A stretch of 64,000 nucleotides of DNA from Butyrivibrio sp. NC2002 (GCF_000702265.1 NZ_KL370882.1:62001-126000), one strand, 5' to 3'; counted from the stretch's first letter, positions 1 to 8,501 are shown. Notes: generated by a model not told the origin, from the sequence alone. A program made the numbers and translations.

Positions 1-2
1 AT

Positions 3-227
3 TATGATTCGAGTGTTTCTGCATACACCAATTACAGCCTGAATGGAATCCTGACCTTGGCTCTTGCTTCGCTAACCTGTGCCGAGGCGCGCAGGGAAAG
101 CCGCGGCGCGCACTACCGAAGCGACTATCCTACATCTCTTGAAGAGTTCAGGGCTGCTACGATCATTACTTATAATGAAGGAAACATGAAAGTAACCTTT
201 GACAGGGAGAATGCCTATGAAGATTAG
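3..227 (+). CDS. Fumarate reductase/succinate dehydrogenase flavoprotein subunit, C-terminal end (partial)
   Basis: The open frame enters from the left edge and ends at TAG 225-227, giving 74 residues. It contains the family's typical tail (AEARRESRGAHYRSDYP), in which the arginines and histidine belong to the dicarboxylate-binding and FAD-capping region of FrdA/SdhA. The protein oxidises succinate or reduces fumarate with a covalently bound FAD. Its stop overlaps the start of the iron-sulfur subunit gene by 11 bp, so the two are translationally coupled. Whether it works as a reductase or a dehydrogenase cannot be told from this fragment; fumarate reduction is the likelier role in a fermentative anaerobe (inference). 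Confidence 0.85.
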   Translation, partial: YDSSVSAYTNYSLNGILTLALASLTCAEARRESRGAHYRSDYPTSLEEFRAATIITYNEGNMKVTFDRENAYED

Positions 228-891
228 AATATTGCGCCAAAAATTCCCTGATTCCGAGCCCTATTGGGAGTCCTTTAACTACGATGGAACTAGGGAAATA
301 TCCGTTGCCGGAATGATGGATGAGCTCAATTTCGGCGACGACATCATAAATGATCTTGGGGAAAAAACAGATCGTATCGGGTGGGAGAATTCCTGCTTAC
401 AGGGTATGTGCGGTGCTTGCGCCATGGTGATAAATGAGATTCCTGCACTTGCCTGCGAGACATTCCTCAAAAATCTCAAAGGGGATGAAGTGATACTCCG
501 CCCCTTAAGGAAGTTCCCCGTAATCCACGACCTGATAGTGGACAGAAGCGTGATCCACGAAACACTAAAGAGTACCAACGTGTATATCGGTGAATACAAT
601 CCCAAAGAAAAAGAAGACCACGAGCACCAATACACTGTGGCGAACTGCTTAAAGTGCGGTCTCTGTCTGGAAGTATGCCCTAACTATACAAATGGGAAGT
701 CTTTTTACGGCGCTGTCTATGCCAATGACTGTTATCTTGTAAAAGCTCGGAACAAGGAAAAATCCAAGGATATCCGCAGCTCTTACGCTGAGCATTTTGG
801 AAACACCTGCTCAAAGGCACTTTCCTGCATGGATGTATGCCCCATGCACATTCCGACGCTCTCGTCCATGGGAAAGATGAACCGGAGATGA
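217..891 (+). CDS. Fumarate reductase/succinate dehydrogenase iron-sulfur subunit
   Basis: This 224-residue protein carries electrons between the flavoprotein subunit and the quinone side of the enzyme. The N-terminal half is a plant-type ferredoxin domain with the [2Fe-2S] cysteines in CLQGMCGAC and a later cysteine (PALAC). The C-terminal half has CLKCGLCLEVCP and CMDVCP clusters for the [4Fe-4S] and [3Fe-4S] centres. The start at 217 is chosen because AGGGA at 204-208 lies about 8 bp upstream; ATG 199 and 211 are worse placed. It overlaps the flavoprotein gene. No membrane-anchor gene follows: a palindromic repeat comes directly after the stop, so an anchor subunit, if any, is upstream or elsewhere. 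Confidence 0.9.
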   Translation: MKIRILRQKFPDSEPYWESFNYDGTREISVAGMMDELNFGDDIINDLGEKTDRIGWENSCLQGMCGACAMVINEIPALACETFLKNLKGDEVILRPLRKFPVIHDLIVDRSVIHETLKSTNVYIGEYNPKEKEDHEHQYTVANCLKCGLCLEVCPNYTNGKSFYGAVYANDCYLVKARNKEKSKDIRSSYAEHFGNTCSKALSCMDVCPMHIPTLSSMGKMNRR

Positions 892-899
892 AGTTAGCT

Positions 900-967
900 G
901 GTCCCCAGGGACGGGGTTAGTGGACCATTTTTCAGAAAATGGTCCACTAACCCCGTCCCTGGGGACC
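900..967. repeat. REP/REPIN-like perfect palindrome
   Basis: Two 32-nt arms (900-931 and 936-967) pair perfectly around a 4-nt loop (TCAG). The arms contain GGGACGGGGTTAGTGGACC, the core that recurs at 4072-4194, 41840-41879, 48378-48440 and 50634-50696. It sits between the reductase operon and the next gene and probably also works as a transcription stop or mRNA 3' stabiliser. The core resembles the GGACGG/GGGACGG repeats associated with Y1 (RAYT) transposases; no such transposase gene is in the window. Confidence 0.85.
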
Positions 968-1044
968 ACCACCCTCTAGTATATGGTAAAATGTATTATG
1001 TTGATATCGCAAATGCGACTTTGAAAAATGAGGAGGGCTTCTAA

Positions 1045-2082
1045 ATGAAGAGATGGATTTCGTTTTTTCTAATGACAGTGATGTTGATGGTATTTTCATT
1101 TTCCGCGGGGATAAAGGTACATGCGGAAAGGGTGATTCCATTTACAAGTTCTTTGGATTATTCATTGCCGGGAAACTGGCTCTATGACGGAGCATATCCG
1201 GAAAATGATGTCGACGTATTCATTGTTGCGCCGACTGTAGATGTAAAAAGTGACAGCAATTCTGCTATAACAGAGGATTATAAAATGAGGTTCAGATATG
1301 CAATGAACCAGCAGCAGGCTATCTATGCTCAAACAGCCAGGATATTTGCCCCTTATTACAGGCAGGCATCGATAAAGGTTTATGAAATGGAGGATCCTGT
1401 AGCAAAAGAACAGGCCATGAGTAACGCTTACATGGATGTTTCCGCAGCATTTAAGTATTATATTGAGCACAAAAATAACGGAAGACCTCTTATACTGGCA
1501 GGTTTTTCACAGGGAGCTGATATGTGCTACAGACTCATGGAAGAATATTACGGAGGAGACAGCGACAGGGCGGTAGCATTAAGAGAAAATCTGATAGCTG
1601 TTTATGCGATCGGATGGAGTATGACAGAGGATATGCTCGCAAAATATCCTCAGATCGTTCCTGCAACAGGTGAGACCGACACAGGTGTTGTAATAAGTTT
1701 TGACTGTGAAGATGGAACTGTAACAGATTCGATCATTACGCCTGCCGGAGTAAAGGCTATTTCCATAAATCCTCTTAACTGGAGAACAGATAGCGTGGTC
1801 GCTTCCAAATCCTTAAATAAAGGAACAGTAACTCAGGACAGCAAGACAGGTGCAATCACATCTGTAACCGCAGGAAAATACGGCGCTTATATCGATCCTG
1901 AAAGAGGAAGCCTCATTGTTACAGGTATTGATACAGATGAATATCCTCCGATTCTCGATGTATTTCCGGTTGGAAGCTTCCACATCTACGACAATTTCCT
2001 GTACTTTGTAAACCTTCAAGAAAATGTTCAGAAACGAACAGATGCCTTCTTGCAGAAAAAAGCTGCAAAAGATGCAGCATGA
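1045..2082 (+). CDS. Secreted DUF3089-family alpha/beta-hydrolase-like protein
   Basis: The 345-residue protein starts with a signal peptide (about residues 1-27, ending near VHA). The mature part shows DUF3089 features: an early DVFIVAPTVD stretch and the nucleophile-elbow motif GFSQG with the serine at residue 155. A secreted esterase or lipase-like role follows from the family; the substrate is unknown. AGGAGG at 1031-1036 supports the start. It stands alone, with a palindromic repeat upstream and a broken TetR gene about 60 bp downstream on the same strand. Confidence 0.8.
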   Translation: MKRWISFFLMTVMLMVFSFSAGIKVHAERVIPFTSSLDYSLPGNWLYDGAYPENDVDVFIVAPTVDVKSDSNSAITEDYKMRFRYAMNQQQAIYAQTARIFAPYYRQASIKVYEMEDPVAKEQAMSNAYMDVSAAFKYYIEHKNNGRPLILAGFSQGADMCYRLMEEYYGGDSDRAVALRENLIAVYAIGWSMTEDMLAKYPQIVPATGETDTGVVISFDCEDGTVTDSIITPAGVKAISINPLNWRTDSVVASKSLNKGTVTQDSKTGAITSVTAGKYGAYIDPERGSLIVTGIDTDEYPPILDVFPVGSFHIYDNFLYFVNLQENVQKRTDAFLQKKAAKDAA

Positions 2083-2140
2083 ACAGCATAAGACTTTTTT
2101 ACCAGACCATACAGCGCAAAAAACCAGGAGCAACTAAATA

Positions 2141-2706
2141 GTGAAGAATTCAGAAACGGCAAATCACAGTAAATACAAACTTGCAGAAGCTATAAAAGAA
2201 TGCATGAAACTACTTCAGTTGAAAATATAACAGTTAAGCAGATCGTTACTGAGTGTGGTTTTTCAAGGCAGACTTTTTATCGGAACTTCATAGACAAATA
2301 TGACCTGATAAACTGGTACTTTGACAGACTTCTTGAGGAGTCTTTTCGGGAGATGGGAACCGGGAAGACTCTTTGTGAAGGCCTTGTCAAAAAGTTTCAA
2401 TATATTAAACAGGAGCGGTTATTCTTCACTGCGGCATTTAGAGTTGATGAGCAAAATAACCTTAAAGACCATGATTTTTACATGATCTATGAATTTTATT
2501 GTGGCTTGATACGTGAAAAAACCGGAGAGCTTCCGGAGAGAAATATAAGAAAACTTCTGGAAATGTATTGTCAGGCTTCAATATATATGACTGTAAAATG
2601 GGTCCTCGGGGGCATGAAAGAACCCGAAGAAGAACTGATGACTCTCATGATAGATGCGATGCCATCGCACCTTGAAAAACTTTTTAAGGAAATATGCATA
2701 CTATGA
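2141..2706 (+). pseudogene. TetR/AcrR (DhaS-like) regulator with a -1 frameshift near the N-terminus
   Basis: From GTG 2141 (AGGAG at 2126-2130) the frame encodes KYKLAEAIKECMK, typical of the first helix of TetR regulators. It then stops soon after. The continuation TTSVENITVKQIV, the rest of the helix-turn-helix (CGFSRQTFYRNF) and the C-terminal domain lie one frame back. Joining the frames at AAACT (2207-2211) restores the family's spacing exactly, so one base appears to be missing there. An alternative is a shortened 168-residue protein from ATG 2200, which would lack helix 1. The iron alcohol dehydrogenase downstream is the likely former target (inference). A sequencing error cannot be excluded. 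Confidence 0.7.
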
Positions 2707-2743
2707 AATCTTTCCGGCAAAAATATGCCGTAAAGATTTTTTT
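2706..2743 (+). terminator. Rho-independent terminator after the TetR gene
   Basis: AAATCTTT-C-CGGCA pairs with TGCCG-T-AAAGATTT around a short A-rich loop and is followed by a run of seven T. It begins at the stop codon of the TetR reading frame. Confidence 0.8.
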
Positions 2744-2910
2744 GCCGATACAGCATAATGGAACATTTTAGATAATGTGTAACTTATTTTTATTCTGCTA
2801 AAATGCTAAGCTTATTAAGGATTTAGATTATCCGTGTAACAACTAATTAGTTCTTGAGTACGGGAAACGTTACTCGGAATATAAAAAGTTTTTTGGGAGG
2901 TTTAAGCATT

Positions 2911-4059
2911 ATGGCAAACAGAATTTCTCTTAATGGCACATCATATCATGGTGCCGGTGCGATCAAGGAAGTTGTAAATGAGATCAACGCTCGCGGTTTC
3001 AAGAAAGCATTTGTTGCTTCTGATCCGGATCTTATTAAATTTGGAGTTACAGCTAAGGTAACAGATCTTCTTGATGAAGCAAAATTTCCTTATGAAATAT
3101 ATTCAGATATTAAGCCCAATCCGACTATAGAAAATGTTAAAAATGGTGTTGAAGCCTTCAAGAAGTCAGGTGCAGACTGCATTGTGGCTATTGGTGGAGG
3201 ATCTTCAATGGACACATCAAAAGCAATCGGCATCATTATCACAAACCCTGAATTTGAGGATGTTCGTTCACTTGAAGGTGTTGCTCCTACCAAGAATCCG
3301 TGTGTTCCAATCATTGCAGTTCCCACAACAGCAGGTACTGCAGCTGAGGTAACAATTAACTACGTAATTACTGATGTGGAAAAAGAGAGAAAGTTTGTAT
3401 GCGTAGATACAAACGATATGCCTATTGTTGCAGTAGTTGATCCGGAGATGATGTCATCTATGCCTAAGGGTCTTACAGCTGCTACAGGTATGGATGCTCT
3501 TACACATGCTATCGAAGGTTATACAACCAGAGCTGCATGGGAGATGACAGATATGTTCCACCTTGAAGCTATTAAGCTCATCTCAAAGCATCTTCGCGGA
3601 GCAGTAGAGAACACCAAGGAAGGCCGCGAAGGAATGGCACTTGGTCAGTATATCGCCGGAATGGGATTCTCCAATGTTGGCCTTGGTATCGACCATGCTA
3701 TGGCACATACACTTTCTGCTCACTATGATACTCCTCATGGTGTTGCCTGCGCTATGTTCCTTCCTATTTCCATGGAATTCAACCGTGAATACACAGGTGA
3801 GCGCTTAAGAGAAGTAGCAAGAGCAATGGGTGTTGAAGGTGTAGATAACATGACTCAGGACGAATACAGAGATGCTGCAATTAATGCAGTTAAAAAGCTT
3901 TCCGAGGATGTTGGTATTCCGAAGACACTCGACAAGATCAAGGAAGAGGATCTTGATGTATTAGCTACAGATGCTCTTAATGATGCATGCTATCCCGGCA
4001 ATCCGAGAGAAGCAACAAAAGAGCAGGTTATTGAAATGTTCAGAATGCTGATGGCTTAA
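2911..4059 (+). CDS. Iron-containing alcohol dehydrogenase
   Basis: This 382-residue cytoplasmic enzyme reduces aldehydes to alcohols, or the reverse, with NAD(P)H and a divalent metal. The nucleotide-binding GGGSSMDTSKAIG and the type III ADH metal-binding region (DALTHAIEGY, then GIDHAMAHTLSAHYDTPHG) are intact. The sequence is closest in style to the lactaldehyde reductase/1,3-propanediol/butanol dehydrogenase group; the exact substrate cannot be assigned. GGGAGG at 2895-2900 lies 10 bp before ATG 2911; a TTG 57 bp upstream in frame has no such site. The gene stands alone behind the frameshifted TetR gene and is followed by REP-like repeats. Confidence 0.88.
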   Translation: MANRISLNGTSYHGAGAIKEVVNEINARGFKKAFVASDPDLIKFGVTAKVTDLLDEAKFPYEIYSDIKPNPTIENVKNGVEAFKKSGADCIVAIGGGSSMDTSKAIGIIITNPEFEDVRSLEGVAPTKNPCVPIIAVPTTAGTAAEVTINYVITDVEKERKFVCVDTNDMPIVAVVDPEMMSSMPKGLTAATGMDALTHAIEGYTTRAAWEMTDMFHLEAIKLISKHLRGAVENTKEGREGMALGQYIAGMGFSNVGLGIDHAMAHTLSAHYDTPHGVACAMFLPISMEFNREYTGERLREVARAMGVEGVDNMTQDEYRDAAINAVKKLSEDVGIPKTLDKIKEEDLDVLATDALNDACYPGNPREATKEQVIEMFRMLMA

Positions 4060-4071
4060 AACAGTTTTCTT

Positions 4072-4194
4072 TGGTACCTGAGGGGGAGAATTAGTGTACC
4101 ATTTTACTTTGGCACCTGTGGGTCGGAGTTAGTGTACCATTATGTGATACATGTCGCAAAATGGTCCACAAACCCCGTCCCCCAGGTGCCATTC
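4072..4194. repeat. Cluster of three REP-like units
   Basis: Three diverged copies of the palindrome family lie here: two in forward orientation (about 4072-4105 and 4109-4142, each ending GTGTACCAT) and one inverted (about 4157-4194, with GGTCCACAAACCCCGTCC). Forward and inverted copies can pair, making a REPIN-like structure right after the alcohol dehydrogenase gene. They are less conserved than the copies at 900-967 and 48378-48440. Confidence 0.7.
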
Positions 4195-4272
4195 TTTTCA
4201 AAGTTCATTTTGAAATGGCTGTTCTTTCTGGGACAGCTTGATAATTCCTAAAAATATAGGTGAGAAGACGGC

Positions 4273-4503
4273 TTACGTGACCATTGGCTTTTTTTAGCTG
4301 ATACTCGCGTAGTGACAAGTATGATAATAATGGCGTCTACGTGAGAGATTACTCTAAACTATTGTGTGTCACGTAGAAACAGGCATTTTTTTGGAAAAAA
4401 TACCTGAGGAGAGCTCTGATAACAGGGGTGTATCACGTAGAGTGCCAGAATATCATTGCGATACTACGTGATTACAGTCAAAAGATAAAGCAGGGTCACG
4501 TAG
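4273..4503. repeat. Array of eight 8-bp motifs in alternating orientation, 32-bp spacing
   Basis: The motif TCACGTAG or its complement CTACGTGA occurs at 4273 (minus, 7/8), 4305 (plus, 7/8), 4337 (minus), 4369 (plus), 4400 (minus, 6/8), 4433 (plus), 4464 (minus) and 4496 (plus). Start-to-start distances are 32, 32, 32, 31, 33, 31 and 32 bp. The 23-25 bp spacers share no sequence. Minus/plus pairs could form four hairpins with 8-bp stems. The spacing is three helical turns, so all sites face one side of the DNA. I know no named element with this layout. The region contains no convincing gene. Confidence 0.85.
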
Positions 4504-4524
4504 AACTGAAAAAGGAGTTTGGTG

Positions 4525-4566
4525 ATGCAGGATTACAAGGAAAAAACTCGTTACACCGATTATTGA
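4525..4566 (+). CDS. Possible 13-residue peptide ORF after the motif array
   Basis: ATG 4525 follows AAAGGAG (4511-4517) at about 7 bp and opens a 13-codon frame ending in TGA. It begins 21 bp after the last motif of the array. It could be a leader peptide, the start of a lost gene, or chance. No homology is recognised. Confidence 0.25.
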   Translation: MQDYKEKTRYTDY

Positions 4567-4700
4567 ACCTCTGGAAATGTATGTTGATAATTTAGTCTTC
4601 TCAACATGCCATCAGTTCTAATATAATAAAGGCTATGATTGAAGAATATCTAGTTTAGCAGGTCGAAGTAGTTTATAAAACAAAAAAGTAGGTGATGATT

Positions 4701-5186
4701 GTGGAACATAATTGTGGGTTTACAGAGGAAAACCACTGGTTTAGATATCGTGCAGCGGCAATAATAGTTGAAGATGGCTATGTATTATTTGCTGGTAATG
4801 AGAAGGATGATTACTATTATTCAATCGGCGGTGCCGTTCATATGGGAGAAACCGCTGAGGATGCAGTAAAAAGAGAGGTGTTTGAAGAAACAGGCATTCG
4901 TTATGAAATAGATCATCTTGCAGTTATTCATGAAAATTTTTTTAATGAAAATATGGGAGCATTAAAGGGCATGGATTGTCATGAGATAGCATTCTATTAT
5001 GTGATGAAGCCCAGAGGGACAAGGCAGCTAAACAGTGACAGTTATACCCAGGGTGTTAGGGAGAGCATGCATTGGCTTCCTATATCTGAACTGGATAAAT
5101 ACAAAGCATTTCCGACTTTTATGAAAGAGTATTTGCAATCAAATCATGATGGGATAGAACATATCGTGTCAGACGAGAGAATATAA
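4701..5186 (+). CDS. NUDIX hydrolase
   Basis: The protein (about 161 residues) has an intact Nudix box: G-x5-E-x7-RE-V-x-EE-x-G-I, in GGAVHMGETAEDAVKREVF followed by EETGI. Nudix enzymes cleave nucleoside diphosphates linked to another moiety with a metal ion; the substrate here is unknown. The start is uncertain: GTG 4701 has AGGTG 6 bp upstream, while in-frame ATG 4695 and GTG 4692 sit on top of that site. The gene is alone, downstream of the motif array and upstream of the sensor kinase operon on the same strand. Confidence 0.85.
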   Translation: MEHNCGFTEENHWFRYRAAAIIVEDGYVLFAGNEKDDYYYSIGGAVHMGETAEDAVKREVFEETGIRYEIDHLAVIHENFFNENMGALKGMDCHEIAFYYVMKPRGTRQLNSDSYTQGVRESMHWLPISELDKYKAFPTFMKEYLQSNHDGIEHIVSDERI

Positions 5187-5291
5187 ATTGATGAATGTCA
5201 TTTCAGTCTGTTTTTTGTATATTTGAGAAGATATGGATTGATGGAAAATCTGGTGATGCTAACATGAGTGTATAGAAAAACGGAGGCGGTT

Positions 5292-6029
5292 GTGAGAGAT
5301 ACACATTTATATCTTATCTTAAGTGTCACATTGGCAATAATACTCATAGGCTGCATTGGCGTTCTGATAAGGAACTATATGAAGCTGATAGCCAGGAACG
5401 ATGCTCTTCACGAAAGCATCGACAACCTGTGCAAGCTGAATGACAAACTCAGAATGGACAGACATGACTACCTTAACCATCTTCAGATTGTGTATGGTCT
5501 GATGGAGCTTGAGGAATATGATGAGATGAACGCATACCTCAGGAAGTTTTACAAGGAGCTGCTAAAGACAGGAAAAGCTGTAAAGACGTCTAAGCCTGCG
5601 ATAAATGCGCTCTTGGCGGCCAAGTTGGCGGAAGCAGAAGCAAAGGAAATTGAGTTTTTGATTGAAGTTAAATCCGATCTCAAAAAGCTTGGCATAGAAG
5701 ATTGGGAGCTGTGTAAGGTTCTTTCCAATCTGATAGACAATGCGGTTAAGGCACTTGAAGACTATGACGGTGAGGAAAAGAAACTAAGAGTGAACATTAC
5801 AGAGACTCCCGAGAGGTACATCTTCAGTGTGGAGGATAATGGTCCAAAGATTCCTGAGAGCATAAGAGAGAATATTTTTAAAAGGGGTTTCTCCACTAGG
5901 AAGGAAGAGGGCCATGGAATGGGGCTCGCAATCGTATCCGAAATTTTGAATAAGAGCGGTGGAGACATTGAGCTATCGTCAGATGACGAAGAGACGGTCT
6001 TTACAGTAAGCTTTGGAAAAGGAGAATAA
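5292..6029 (+). CDS. Membrane sensor histidine kinase, Spo0B/GHKL type
   Basis: This 245-residue protein has one N-terminal membrane segment (about residues 5-25), a short coiled region, the phosphoacceptor helix RHDYLNHLQ, and a GHKL ATPase domain. The N box is in LSNLIDNAVKAL, the G1 box is VEDNGP, and the G2 box is GHGMGLAIV. The dimerisation helix resembles Spo0B/CitA/AgrC-type kinases. GTG 5292 is chosen because GGAGG lies 5 bp upstream. It overlaps the NfeD gene by 1 bp, and the LytTR response regulator that is its likely partner ends the operon. No extracellular sensing domain is present, so the signal may come through the membrane or the neighbouring proteins. Confidence 0.85.
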   Translation: MRDTHLYLILSVTLAIILIGCIGVLIRNYMKLIARNDALHESIDNLCKLNDKLRMDRHDYLNHLQIVYGLMELEEYDEMNAYLRKFYKELLKTGKAVKTSKPAINALLAAKLAEAEAKEIEFLIEVKSDLKKLGIEDWELCKVLSNLIDNAVKALEDYDGEEKKLRVNITETPERYIFSVEDNGPKIPESIRENIFKRGFSTRKEEGHGMGLAIVSEILNKSGGDIELSSDDEETVFTVSFGKGE

Positions 6030-6514
6030 TGATGGGAGCAGTTCAGATATTGGGAGTGATAGTCCTGATAATAGGAATACTTCTGATAGGCGTCGAGTTC
6101 TATATGCCCGGCTTCGGATTTCCCGGGATAGCCGGTATCATTTTTACCGCTGCTGGTATATTCCTAACCGGAAGAAATGTTCAGGAACGAGTGATCGTGG
6201 GCGTTATCGCTATTGTTATCATTGCGGTTATGTTGGTGATAAGCATCGTGATATTCAGTTCAAAAAAGATAAAATCGCCCATCAAGCTTGATGAGGATCT
6301 GCAGGGCAAGAACCTGTTTATTGATGCGAGGGACATGGAATACCTTATCGGGAAAAGAGGTATCGCCATAACAGATTTAAAGCCTGCCGGAAAGGGAGAA
6401 TTTGACGGTGTTAAGTTTGATATCCTTTCTAAAAATTATTATATAAAAAAGGATTCACCCCTTGTAATTACAGAAGTAAAAAACAACAGAATAATGGTTG
6501 AGGAGGAGAAATAA
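6029..6514 (+). CDS. NfeD-like membrane protein
   Basis: The 161-residue protein has three to four hydrophobic segments in its first 80 residues, including the family's [15 protein letters not shown] turn, then a small soluble C-terminal domain of the OB-fold type seen in NfeD ([21 protein letters not shown]). NfeD proteins are partners of flotillin/stomatin proteins, and here the flotillin gene follows 1 bp after the stop. The start overlaps the kinase stop (TAATG). This is a short NfeD without the serine protease domain. Confidence 0.85.
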   Translation: MMGAVQILGVIVLIIGILLIGVEFYMPGFGFPGIAGIIFTAAGIFLTGRNVQERVIVGVIAIVIIAVMLVISIVIFSSKKIKSPIKLDEDLQGKNLFIDARDMEYLIGKRGIAITDLKPAGKGEFDGVKFDILSKNYYIKKDSPLVITEVKNNRIMVEEEK

Positions 6515-6515
6515 A

Positions 6516-7481
6516 ATGATGACACCTATAATAATTGCGGCAATTGTAATCATATTAGTAGTTGCATTCTTTGCGATAATCCCGGTAGGAATGTGGATAT
6601 CGGCAGTAGCCAGCGGAGTAAAGATAAGTATCTTTTCTCTTGTCGGTATGAAGCTTCGAAGGGTTAGACCTGCCAAGATAGTAAGCCCTCTTATCAAAGC
6701 AACAAAGGCTGGCATCGATGTGACAACCAATCAGCTGGAAGCGCATTATCTTGCAGGCGGAAATGTAGACAGTGTAGTAAATGCACTTATAGCGGCAGAG
6801 AGGGCCAGCATGAATCTTTCCTTTGAGCAGGCATCGGCAATCGATCTTGCAGGACGTGATGTGTTTGAAGCTGTTACTATGAGCGTAACTCCCAAGGTTA
6901 TTGAGACGCCTCAGATCTCAGCAGTTGCCAAAGACGGCATAGAGCTTCTTGTTAAGGCACGCGTTACTGTCAGAACCAACATCGACCAGCTTATCGGAGG
7001 CGCCGGAGAGGCAACGGTTCTTGCAAGAGTCGGCGAAGGTATCGTAACTACTGTTGGCTCGGCTACAACGCACAGTAGTGTTCTTGAAAATCCCGATGAC
7101 ATCTCAAAGGTTGTTCTTGAAAAGGGGCTTGATTCAGGAACAGCATATGAGATCATGTCAATTGATATAGCAGATATCGACATTGGCAGAAATATCGGTG
7201 CTAACCTGCAGAGCCTTCAGGCAGAGGCCAACACCAAGATTGCTCAGGCCAAGGCAGAGGAGAGAAGAGCAATGGCAGTAGCCCTTGAGCAGGAGATGAA
7301 GGCAGAGGTTGTTAAGGCAGAAGCAGATATTCCAAGAGCCATGGCAGAAGCTTTAAGATCAGGAAACCTTGGAGTGCTTGATTATTACAATCTTAAGAAC
7401 GTTCAGGCAGATACCAAGATGAAAAACGACATCGGCAACAGTATTGCTGAATATGTTGACACCAGGAAGGACAAGAATTAA
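6516..7481 (+). CDS. floA: Flotillin-like protein FloA
   Basis: This 321-residue protein matches FloA (YqfA) over its length. It has an N-terminal membrane hairpin (about residues 4-30, [13 protein letters not shown]), the conserved [15 protein letters not shown] and [14 protein letters not shown] segments, an SPFH-like domain, and an alanine/glutamate-rich coiled coil near 230-280 ([20 protein letters not shown]). FloA scaffolds functional membrane microdomains. GGAGG at 6502-6506 supports ATG 6516. The NfeD-FloA pair is common; its position between a histidine kinase and its response regulator is not, and suggests that kinase assembly or activity is tied to these membrane domains (inference). 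Confidence 0.95.
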   Translation: MMTPIIIAAIVIILVVAFFAIIPVGMWISAVASGVKISIFSLVGMKLRRVRPAKIVSPLIKATKAGIDVTTNQLEAHYLAGGNVDSVVNALIAAERASMNLSFEQASAIDLAGRDVFEAVTMSVTPKVIETPQISAVAKDGIELLVKARVTVRTNIDQLIGGAGEATVLARVGEGIVTTVGSATTHSSVLENPDDISKVVLEKGLDSGTAYEIMSIDIADIDIGRNIGANLQSLQAEANTKIAQAKAEERRAMAVALEQEMKAEVVKAEADIPRAMAEALRSGNLGVLDYYNLKNVQADTKMKNDIGNSIAEYVDTRKDKN

Positions 7482-7504
7482 ACGCATATTGAAGGGGAGA
7501 AGAA

Positions 7505-8239
7505 ATGATAAGAGTAATGATAGTTGAGGATGAACAGAAGATCAGGGACATCTTGAAAAAGATGATTGAGAAGACTTCCGACTGTGAAGTTGTGTCCTCT
7601 TGCGGGAATTTTGCTGCGGCTATCAGCGACTTTATCAAATTTCGCCCCGATGTTGTTTTTATGGATATTGATCTTTCCGGCGAAAGCGGTCTTGACTGTG
7701 CCAAGGCCATTACCGAGGTGGACCCTAAGGTTAAGATTGTTTTTGCAACAGCCCACAGCGAGTATATGGCTAATGCCTTTGAAATCTACGCTTTTGACTA
7801 TCTTGTCAAACCCTTCGATCTCGAGAGGATAGGTAAGACCCTTAGCAGGATGAAGAGTATGATGCCAGCAAAAGAAATTGATCCTGCCGGGGCAAAAAAT
7901 GAAGCGGGCTATGAAAAGCTGGTTATTCGTGGCAAGGAAGAGATAAACCTCATAGATACTAAGGATATCATAATGATAGAGCGTACCGATGGCATCTGCA
8001 GAATAGTGACTAGGGACGAGATCTTCCTTACATCTGCGTCTCTATCCTCTATCCAAGATAAGCTTGACCCTGACAAATTTATGAGGTGTCACAAGTCATA
8101 TATCATAAGAGTAGAAGCGGTCAAAAAGCTTGAAGTATATGGCAGGTGGACATATACAGTAACTCTTAAAGGCACCGATGAAACCGCGCTTATGACATGG
8201 GAAAAATATAATGAAATGAAGCAAAGGCTTGTGTTTTAG
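7505..8239 (+). CDS. LytTR-family response regulator
   Basis: The 244-residue protein has a receiver domain (acidic pair VEDE, phosphoacceptor D54 in VFMDIDL, and KPF near residue 104) followed by a LytTR DNA-binding domain (about 140-243, with FMRCHKSYIIR). GGGGAG lies 6 bp before the ATG. It closes the operon that begins with the histidine kinase at 5292, with NfeD and FloA between them. Targets of LytTR regulators are usually paired direct repeats; none was identified here. Confidence 0.9.
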   Translation: MIRVMIVEDEQKIRDILKKMIEKTSDCEVVSSCGNFAAAISDFIKFRPDVVFMDIDLSGESGLDCAKAITEVDPKVKIVFATAHSEYMANAFEIYAFDYLVKPFDLERIGKTLSRMKSMMPAKEIDPAGAKNEAGYEKLVIRGKEEINLIDTKDIIMIERTDGICRIVTRDEIFLTSASLSSIQDKLDPDKFMRCHKSYIIRVEAVKKLEVYGRWTYTVTLKGTDETALMTWEKYNEMKQRLVF

Positions 8240-8283
8240 GGATATCTTTTCAAGGGATGAGAGATAGTGATCGGAGGAAATGA

Positions 8284-8367
8284 ATGTCAGAAGGCAGAGA
8301 TATCAAAGAGTGCTTTGACTATCTGAAGGAACAACGGATAACGGTAATGCTGAGAATAGCTTTTTGA
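8284..8367 (+). CDS. Possible 27-residue ORF after the response regulator
   Basis: ATG 8284 has GGAGG 7 bp upstream and opens a 27-codon frame ending at TGA 8365-8367. The peptide (starting MSEGRDIKECFDYLKEQ) is charged and helical in the first half and hydrophobic at the end. It may be a small protein of the preceding operon or the 5' remnant of a lost gene. No family is recognised. Confidence 0.35.
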   Translation: MSEGRDIKECFDYLKEQRITVMLRIAF

Positions 8368-8426
8368 GAAAATTTATCAATTACACTATATTCTGGTATT
8401 TATCAGATTGTGATAAACTAAAGAAG

Positions 8427-8464
8427 CAAACAAATGTGGGAGGATTCTGCATTTGTTTGTTTTG
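8427..8464 (+). terminator. Hairpin with T-run before the DUF6110 gene
   Basis: CAAACAAATG (8427-8436) pairs perfectly with CATTTGTTTG (8450-8459) around a 13-nt loop that holds GGGAGGA; T residues follow. It could end the response-regulator operon or act as an attenuator for the metal-transport genes. Confidence 0.5.
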
Positions 8465-8501
8465 CATTAAGACAAAAAATATTGAACAGGAGATGATTAT
8501 T

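Noticed and set aside
4273..4503. CRISPR array
   Set aside because: Repeats are only 8 bp and alternate in strand; no cas genes lie in the window.
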